A program made the translations under genes and the position numbers. Under the pieces are notes generated by a model. The model was not told the DNA's origin and searched no databases. It worked only from the letters and a program-made list of their open reading frames with translations. Positions 8,628 to 16,500 of a stretch of 32,868 nucleotides of DNA are shown here, piece by piece. Where the stretch lies: NCBI GenBank assembly GCA_016793115.1, contig JAEUIN010000402.1, positions 1 through 32,868 of the forward strand, in the 5' to 3' direction. The stretch is from Planctomycetaceae bacterium. Its GTDB lineage: Bacteria > Planctomycetota > Planctomycetia > Pirellulales > PNKZ01. Each line of letters opens with the position of its first letter. The stretch's first letter is position 1.

Positions 8628-9392
8628 TCAGCCATGGATTCCCTCGCCGCCGTCGACGACCAGCGTTTGTCCCTGCACGAGGTCGCTGAGCGAACTCGAG
8701 AGAAATACGACCGCGTCCGCCACGTCGACCGCGGTGAGCGTGCGGTCGCCCGTCATGAGTTTCTTGCGGGCATTCGCGAAGACGGCCGCCGCGTCGGGCA
8801 CGTGGCGCGTCGAATCGGTATCGACGAGGCCGGCGAGCACGACGTTGACGTTGACTCCTAAGGGACCGATTTCAAGCGCCAAATGGCGCACGAGGCTTTC
8901 GAGCGCGGCCTTCGACGCGCCGATGAGTCCGTAGTGCGGCAGCGCGAGGTGGGAACCGTGGCTCGACATGGCGACGACCTTGCCGCGCCCTTCGGCCTTT
9001 CGCAAGAGCGGAAGAGCCTGTTGCACGAGCGTGATCAAGGCGCGAACGTTGGCGTTCATCGCCGCAGCGAAGTGTTGCGGCGTGCTGTCGACGAGGGGCC
9101 GAAACCCGCCGGTCGCGGCGTTGCTCACGAGGACGTCGAGCCGCTCGAAGCGACGGGCGACGAATTCAAGCATCTGCGCGACGTCTTCCGGTTCGGCGAC
9201 GTCGGCTTTGACGACGACGGCCCGGCGGCCGCGGCGGCGCACTTCTTCCGCCGTGTCGTTCGCCGCTTGCTGCGAGGTGAGATAGTTGACGACGACGTCG
9301 GCTCCGGCGTCGGCCAACCGCAGGGCGCAGGCCTGGCCGATTCCGCGCGAGGCGCCGGTGACGAGCGCCAGCTTGCCTTGGAGCGAAATCAT
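8628..9392 (-). CDS. FabL-like SDR, probable enoyl-[ACP] reductase
   Basis: This is a 254-aa short-chain dehydrogenase/reductase. The nucleotide-binding motif TGASRGIG is at residues 12-19. A classical SDR has Tyr-x3-Lys, but here Ile occupies that Tyr position and the only suitable residues are Tyr154 and Lys161 in YGLIGASK. This Y-x6-K spacing marks FabI/FabL-type enoyl reductases. The NAATGGFRPL segment and the C-terminal GQTLVVDGG also read like Bacillus FabL (from memory, not aligned). The ATG at 9392 overlaps the preceding stop as ATGA, implying translational coupling. The large synthase upstream has KR and DH but no ER domain, so this enzyme could supply enoyl reduction in trans. A ketoreductase role is less likely because of the active-site spacing. 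Confidence 0.85.
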   Translation of the reverse strand: MISLQGKLALVTGASRGIGQACALRLADAGADVVVNYLTSQQAANDTAEEVRRRGRRAVVVKADVAEPEDVAQMLEFVARRFERLDVLVSNAATGGFRPLVDSTPQHFAAAMNANVRALITLVQQALPLLRKAEGRGKVVAMSSHGSHLALPHYGLIGASKAALESLVRHLALEIGPLGVNVNVVLAGLVDTDSTRHVPDAAAVFANARKKLMTGDRTLTAVDVADAVVFLSSSLSDLVQGQTLVVDGGEGIHG

Positions 9393-10561
9393 CCGGCGAT
9401 CTCCGCGCAGGCGGCCGCGAAGCCGGCCGGTTCGTTCGCCGCCTGCCGGTCGAGCAGCCAAGCTTGGAAGGCATGAATACGCTCTTCGCAACGGCCGAGC
9501 GAGCCGGGGCGCTCGGCGGCGGCGAGCCCGTGCTGGATGTCGGCGAAGAGCGCGAAATCTTCCTTGAGGATTTGCCGCACGATGCCGGACGAGAGTTTCG
9601 CCCAGCCTGCGGCGAGGGTGCGCTTCCACAACGGCCACGACTCGCGTCGCACGCCGAACACCCGCACCGACACGACGCATGACCGCCGGCCGGTCGGCGC
9701 GACGGACTGCAGGATCGACGTCGCATCGGTAAACGACAGCAGCAGATTCGGGAAGATGTGAACGTGGCGATAGCGCCCCTGCGGTTCAAGGCCGACGCGG
9801 CGCAGCAAATAACGCTCGGTGCGTTGCAGCAGATCGTCGATACGGTTGTGCGGAGCGAACGGGAGCGTCGTCGTGAACTCGGTGTGCGTCGCCGCGAACC
9901 GATGAGTCGAACGTTCGTCGCCCGGGTCTTCGCGAAAGGTGTGCGGATGAACGACCGGAACGTGATAAGACTCGAGGGCGTTTTCGACCGGGATTTTCCA
10001 ATTGACGTCGAACGGTTGGGCGAAACCGGCCGTGAAACGGCCGTCCACGCCGAATCGCGCGGCGGCGAGTTCGAAGGCGTCGCCGAACTGTTCGGCGAGC
10101 GTGGATTCGGACGGGACGAGGCGCCCAAACAGCAACGCACCGCACCGCGCGAGCGGGTACTCCACGAGCGGCGGTGCGGAGGCCGCGGAAGTGCCGGCTG
10201 CGACAAGCGGGCGGCCGGAGGCGTCGTATTCGCAGCCGCCGCGACGGCAGCGAAGCCGAAGAAACCCCGCCTCCAATTGCGAGATAAGCGGCGTCGCGTG
10301 CCGCGGGCAACAATCGGCAAAGGCACGTACGCGATCCGCGTCGGAAGCGACGAGGAGCGGCGTGCCCCACAACTCCGCGCGCAGGAGGCCGCGGGCGGCT
10401 TCGACCTCGGCCGCGCAGGCTAGGAATTGCCATCGGGAAGCGAACGCCGAATCGAGTTCGCGACGCAACGCGTCCGGCTCGCAATATGCCGCGGGCGGTA
10501 GCAGGTGCGGGAGTCGGGTTTGGGATTGGTACAAGGAAAACTCGCGTCGCGAAAGCGGCAA
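9389..10561 (-). CDS. Rieske oxygenase paralogue with degenerate Rieske site
   Basis: This 390-aa protein is similar to the 4818-5969 oxygenase from end to end (TRLPHLLPP near the N-terminus, EERIHAFQAW near the C-terminus). In a gapless 34-residue alignment both Rieske cysteines remain (Cys85, Cys105), but both histidine ligands are replaced: His78 becomes Arg87 and His99 becomes Gly108. Two extra cysteines appear (Cys84, Cys110). The mononuclear iron site looks whole: Glu197, His200, His205 in ENALESYHVPVVH, plus a late EDF. The gene lies 19 nt after the synthase stop and overlaps the SDR start as ATGA. The start is uncertain: TTG at 10561 gives the full N-terminus, with another TTG nine codons later. 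A standard [2Fe-2S] Rieske centre is unlikely; it may act with the intact paralogue or bind a different cofactor. Confidence 0.88.
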   Translation of the reverse strand: MPLSRREFSLYQSQTRLPHLLPPAAYCEPDALRRELDSAFASRWQFLACAAEVEAARGLLRAELWGTPLLVASDADRVRAFADCCPRHATPLISQLEAGFLRLRCRRGGCEYDASGRPLVAAGTSAASAPPLVEYPLARCGALLFGRLVPSESTLAEQFGDAFELAAARFGVDGRFTAGFAQPFDVNWKIPVENALESYHVPVVHPHTFREDPGDERSTHRFAATHTEFTTTLPFAPHNRIDDLLQRTERYLLRRVGLEPQGRYRHVHIFPNLLLSFTDATSILQSVAPTGRRSCVVSVRVFGVRRESWPLWKRTLAAGWAKLSSGIVRQILKEDFALFADIQHGLAAAERPGSLGRCEERIHAFQAWLLDRQAANEPAGFAAACAEIAG

Positions 10562-10580
10562 CGGCGGTATGCTGCGCCGG

Positions 10581-13500
10581 CTATTGTTTCAGCCATGCGA
10601 TCCGATAACCGGCGACGTCGGCGATTGTCGCTCCGTCGTCGCCCCGCAACGTGAAGTCGAACACGGCTTCATCGGAGTCGCACGATGTGGCCGAAGTCGC
10701 GGCGGGCCGGGCGACGAGCGTGCACGATTCGTCGAGTCGCGGGACACGTCCCAGTTTAATCTCGTCGAACGACTTCGGCAGCGCGGTGCCGGGACGCAGG
10801 CGTCGCCACGCCCAAAGGCCGACGGCGTAGAGCGCGGCGTCGAGCGCGGCGCACGGCACCCGCCAACCTGCGGCGGATTCGGCGGACCCGGCCAAACGCT
10901 CCGCCGATTCCGCGACGATTCGCCCGACGAGCGAATTCGTGCCGATTTGAACTTCTTTCAGACAACGTAGCGCCGGTCCAAGATAGAAGGGTGCCGGGCG
11001 CTCCGGATACGCGATCGGTTCCCAAGGGGCGACGTCGGACGTCGCGGCGATCGGCGGCGCCGCTCGCAGTTCATCGGTCGGCGGCAGGCACTCGGCCGTG
11101 AAACTCATACGGTTGGATTCGACCGGACGGCCGTCGCGAGTAACGACGTCGTGCGCGAGCGAAACGCGCGTTGAGCCGCCTTCGCAGTCCGCGGTCGCGC
11201 GGATCGTTCGCGGACGATCATCCGGAAAACGAACGCCTTGCCGCGCCGTGAGATTGCGGACGATGCCGACGGGGGCGGCGGCCGACGCTTCCGCGGCGGC
11301 GACGATCATTTCGAGCCCGACGACGACGGGCAACAACGGTCGATCTTGCAGACGATGATCGGTGAGGAACGGTGCGGTCGTCGGATCGAAGGCTTTTTCG
11401 AACGTCGCGGTGCGGCGGTGGAGTTGTGTGCCGACGGCGCGTTCGGTGAGGCGGTACGTTGCGCCGAGCCAGATGCCGCGGGAATTCGGCTCGGCGGGAG
11501 CGACGGCGGGATCGGCGTCGGGCGGTTGATACGCCGCGGCGTATTGATCGGACGTGATCAACACTTCCGGCTCCGGCAGGCCGGCCTCGAGTTCTGCGAC
11601 GAGATGGGCGAGCCCTTCCCGCGAAGGCATGAACTCAATCGACGCCAGCTCCAGCGTGAGCCGAGTTTCCGGTTTGACGGCCATGCCGAAATCGTCCCAG
11701 GCGTGCCAATGGAACGTCGTGCTACGACACTCCGGCCGAGCGCGGCGAAACCAATCGACTTGTTTCGCGAGCATTTCGTTGGCGGCGGAGTAGTCGGTGT
11801 GGCCGTTGGCGCCGAAGCGGCCGCTGATTGAGCCGAACGCCACGAAGTGCGCGAGCGGATCGGACCGCGTGAGTTCCATGAGGTGCGCCGCGCCGTCGAC
11901 CTTGGCGGCGAAACAGCGCTCGACTTCGTCGGGCTTTTTACGATCGAAGCGGGCGTCGTTGCCGAAGCCTGCCCCGTGAAGGATTCCCGCAATCGGCCCG
12001 TCGTCGCGACGAATGTGATCGACCACGGCGGCGAGTGCGGCACGATCGGCGACGTCGCACGAACGGTACGTCGCCGGGACGCCGGCGGCGGCGAACTCAC
12101 GCAGCGCGCGATCGATTTCCAAAGCTTTTTCGAACGCTTGCCAAGCCTTGCGAGGGGACCTGCCTTCGGCTTCGGCCGTGCGCATGATCGATTCGCGGAG
12201 CTTCCGCCGGCCGGCGTCGGAAAGTTCGTGGTGTTCGGGGTGAACATCGGGAACGGGAGCGGTGCCGATCAGGTGCAGCCGGAGCCCGTAGCGCCGGCCC
12301 AGCTCGCGCGCCACGAAGGCCGTAATGCCGCGCGCTCCGCCGGTGCAGATCCAAACGCCGCCGCGTCGCGGAGCCGACGGCGACGGCGGCGCATCGGCGG
12401 CGCATGGCAGAGGTCGCCGCACGCAGCGCACCGCGAGCCGTTTGCCGTCGACATAGGAGAGCTCGCCGGAAACGCTCGGATTAGCCAACTCGAGCAGCAA
12501 CGACTCAGCGGCGGCGGCGGGAGACGTGCCGGGAGCGACATCGAGCGATTTGAACGGCATCCCGCGGAAGCCTTGGACGAACCACTCCATCCACAACGCC
12601 TTCATCAAACCGTTCACCGCTCCGCTTTCGACGGCTTCCACACGACCGGTGAAACCGAAGTCGCCGCCGAGACGAGTCAGCGCGCCGATCGTCGTCTGCT
12701 CGTTGAGACGGCCGGCCGTGACGAGCTGCGCCCAGGTGCGACAGGCGAAGTAAGGCGTCGACACGCCGCGCGTGCGGCGGCCGGCGAATTGCGCGGCGTC
12801 GAACCGCGTCGCCGCGTCGGCGTCGCAGGGGCCGGCGAGGAACAAGTGCGGCGCGGGGCCGTGCTCGACCCAGAAGCGTTCGAGCGCGGCGTTCGCGGCG
12901 TCGACGTCGTCGGTCGGAAGTCGGAGCACGCGCCGCCCCTGCTCGACCACGAGCCGGGCGAGTTCGGCGGCAAAGGGATTGTCGCCCAGCACGACGGCAT
13001 TACCGCGCAGCTTTAACGCGGCGAAGTTCGGCGCCGCGGGGTGCGGCCGCTCGATCGCCCGCATGACGAATCGCTTGGTGAGCGTCGCGGCGGCGCTCGC
13101 CGCCGCCGACCGATCGAGCGAGTGCGGCCGGTCGACGTCGAGCTTTGCGGAGACGTACTGTGCGGAACTCGCCGCGCGGTGCGGCAGTATTTGCAGCTCG
13201 CCCGCCGCCGGCCGCATGACGACGCCGACGAGATTGTCGACCCGGCGGAGCGTGTTCATCGTCGGATGAGCGGTCTCCGCGCCTCGGGTCCTGTCGAACC
13301 GGTCTTGTAAGATCCGACGGGCGTCGTCGTCGTCGATCGTTTCGTGGGCGTCGACCAGTTCGGCGAGCCGCGCATAACGTTCGCGCGAGTGACGAGGTAC
13401 GGGCTGTTTCGCGGCCAACAAGCTGTGATTCGCCGCCACGACGCGCGGGACGTCGCACTGAATCTGCAGCTCACTTCCCTCGTACTCGATGTAACACAAT

Positions 13501-16500
13501 CGGTCGCTCGGTCCGTGGCTCAAGCAGAGGCTCCAAGCGCCGAGTCGCGGGAATTCACGGACCACGTCGCAAGCCGCTTCGATGTCGGTCGCGGTCGAGA
13601 GAATCCGCTTGACGAGCACGGCGTGCAACAGGCCGGTCGTCGGTTCGGTGAACGTCGCGCCGCGGCGATCGAGAAGCTTCGTGCTCGTGACGCCGAGGCC
13701 CGCGGAATTGAGGCCGTTGATGCCGGCGGTCTGACCGACGACGGTTACGTTGGCGAACGTCGTCGGCCCGCTTGCGGGGCGCAGTTGAATTAAGCCGGCG
13801 AGCTGCGCTCCGTGGATCAGCGTGAGGGGCGAGTCTTCATTGACCGCGTGAATCATCCGCCCGTTGCACGCCGCCGTCACGGCGAACTGCACGCAGCCTG
13901 CGTCGGTTTGCGTGGCCAGCGCGACGTTGTGGGCTAAGATGTTTTCGACGGCGACTTCCGCGCCCGCCGCGATGCCTGCGAGTTCCTCCAGTTCGTCGGC
14001 GTCGTACAGCGATTCCACGTCGCGCGGGCGCAGTTTATCCAGACCTGCGGGAAGAATCGCGCGGTCGACGTCGGCGTAGCGTCTCAGCATCGCTCGGATC
14101 GACTCCGCGTAGGCCCGGCCGTGGGCCTCGCCGATTTTAAAACGGGAACCGTCGACACGCAGCACCTCGATCGACGCGACGGAGCGGGAGGCACGACCGA
14201 CCGAAGGGGTTCGGTCGAAGGGGGGCGCGTCGGTAACGAGTTGCGAGTGGACGGCGACGGCGATCGATGCCGACGTCGTCGGTACCGATGGTCTTTGTGC
14301 GGCGGCGGATCCATTCCGCGAAGCGGCCACTAAATTCAGGAAGTCGCGCAACGTGCCGAAGTTCGAAGGCTTAAGATCCTTCGGCAATTCGGCCGCATAG
14401 TGTTCGCGCAGTTCGCCGAAAATCTGCGCCTTTTTGATGCTGTCGATGCCGAGGTCGGCTTCCAAATCGGCGTCGAGATCGACGACGTCGCGCGGATAAC
14501 CGGTCTGCTCGACGACGAAGTCGACGAGGAACCGTTCCACGCGAGCGTCGGCGGCGTCGGGCGCTACAAGACGGCCGCCCGGAGCGGCCGCGGGCTCCCC
14601 GCAGTTCAACCATTCCGCTTTGCCTCCCGCCGAGTCGAGCAGCCCCGCGACTTGGCGCAACGTCGTAAAAGCGCCGAGCTTCGATCGCTCGACGGCGATC
14701 TCCGGAAAGAATTCGCGCAACTCGCCGAACAATTGCGCCTTCTTGATGCTGTCGATGCCGAGATCGGCTTCCAAATCGGCGTCGAGATCGACGACGTCGC
14801 GCGGATAGCCCGTTTGTTCGACCACGAAGTCGATCAAAAAGTCGGCTAACCGTAAGCGATCGGGCTGCGACGGAGGCGACGCCGAGGTCGTAACGGGATG
14901 CGCCGGCGCGTTTGCGGTTGCCGAGCGAGCGCGGGCTTGCGCTTTGCGAGATGCCGTGGCGTCGAACGAATCACGATCGTCCGCTTTCCCGGTGAATGAA
15001 GCGGTTTGCGTCGGCGCCGCGACGGCGTGGGCCGCCGGCAATTGCGGCGCAATGACTTCGACGGCCGAGCGCGATTGCGGGCGTGCTTGGAACGTCGACT
15101 GCGCATCGCCGCGGAGAACCGTTGTGATCGCCGACGCCGCATCGTTCAACGTCGTCGATTCTTCACAAGCGAATGTCGCAACGGAGTGTAACGCAATCTG
15201 ACGATGCAGACCGGTCAGTACATGGCCGGGACCGACTTCGACGAGCACGCCGGCTCCGGACCCGACAAGTCGCTCGACGAGCTCGACATAGCGGACCGGT
15301 TTCGTGAGCTGACGCACGAGGTTGTCGCGAAGCTCCTCCGGCTCCGCCGTGAAACGGTTCGTGACATTGCTCAAAATCGGCAGCGACGGCGGTCGGAACT
15401 CGATGCGAGCAAGTTGATCACGGAACGGATTGCAGGCGGACTTCAGCAGCGGCGTGTGATAGGGGAGCGGCACCTCCAGCCGGCTGCAACCGAGGTTCTC
15501 TCGTTCGGCCAACTGCAAGAATTTTTCGACGACGTCGTCGGGACCGGCCACGACGGTCTGCCGAGGCGCATTGTGGTGCGTGATGTACAGCTTGAGGCCG
15601 GCTTCGGCCAACAGCGGTTGCAATTCGACGGGCGACGCCGCGACGGCGACAAGCGTCGAAACCGGGGCTCCGCATCGCTCAACAGCGGCGCTGCGGGCGA
15701 GCGTGAGGTCGATCGCTTCTTCCAACGTGACGACCTCGGCGGCGGCGAGCGAAACAATTTCGCCGTAGCTATGTCCCGTGACCCAATCGAAGCGGACGCC
15801 TGCGGTCCGGAGCGCGACGAAGTAGGCCAAGTCGGCGACAAGGACGGAGAGTTGCGAGAGGCGGACGTCCGCCGCAACGGCTTGTCCGCGGCCGATGAGC
15901 GCGCCGAAAGAAGGCAGTCCACGGACGGTGAGCATGGCGTCGGCCTGAGCGACCAGTGCGGTCGCGGCGGCGTTGCCGGCCACGAATTCCGCCGTCCTTC
16001 GCGAGATTCGGCTCCCCTGCCCCGGGAAGGCGGCGACGGCGCGGCCGCGCTGACGCGGCGCGAGGACCGCCGCCGCGAGCGAAGGGCGACCGAGGGGCGT
16101 CTCCGCCTCGGTGAATCGCGATGTTTCGGCCGGCGTCGATTCCGTGACGACCACGGCGGGCGCGGGTTCGAGTCGCACATGGTGAGCCAAACCGCTTTCG
16201 GCGAGCGTGGTTTGCTCAATCGCGGCGATGGGGCGGGATTCGGCGGCGAGACGTTCGAAGTGCAGCGAGGCGTCGATTATCTCCAGCAAGCCATGCGCGG
16301 CTTGAGCGTGGCCGAGTTGTGCGGCGAGGTCGGACGTGCGCGACGGCGATGATTTGTTCGAGCCGGTCGCGATGGCGCGCCGCTGCGCGGCGCGCAGCGC
16401 CGGCAAGCGGTAATCGACGTCGACGATTTCCGCGCCGCAATCCGAGCAGTCTCGCAGCGCCGCGCGGCGACGCGCGCCCAGAATCGCCTCGGCGGCGTCG

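Noticed and set aside
10200..10320. Frameshift or sequencing error as the cause of the missing Rieske histidines
   Set aside because: The 34-residue region aligns with the intact paralogue without gaps, keeps both cysteines and the EYD that follows, and the frame is open on both sides. Substitutions, not a shift, explain the change.
14424..14831. CRISPR or mobile-element origin for the 99-nt direct repeat
   Set aside because: It has only two units and lies fully in frame in ACP-coding sequence, with synonymous differences.
15204..16352. 382-codon plus-strand frame, and several others of 150-390 codons across 11.2-18.1 kb
   Set aside because: All lie opposite the synthase, which has continuous domain motifs; their translations are low-complexity and Arg/Gly-rich.
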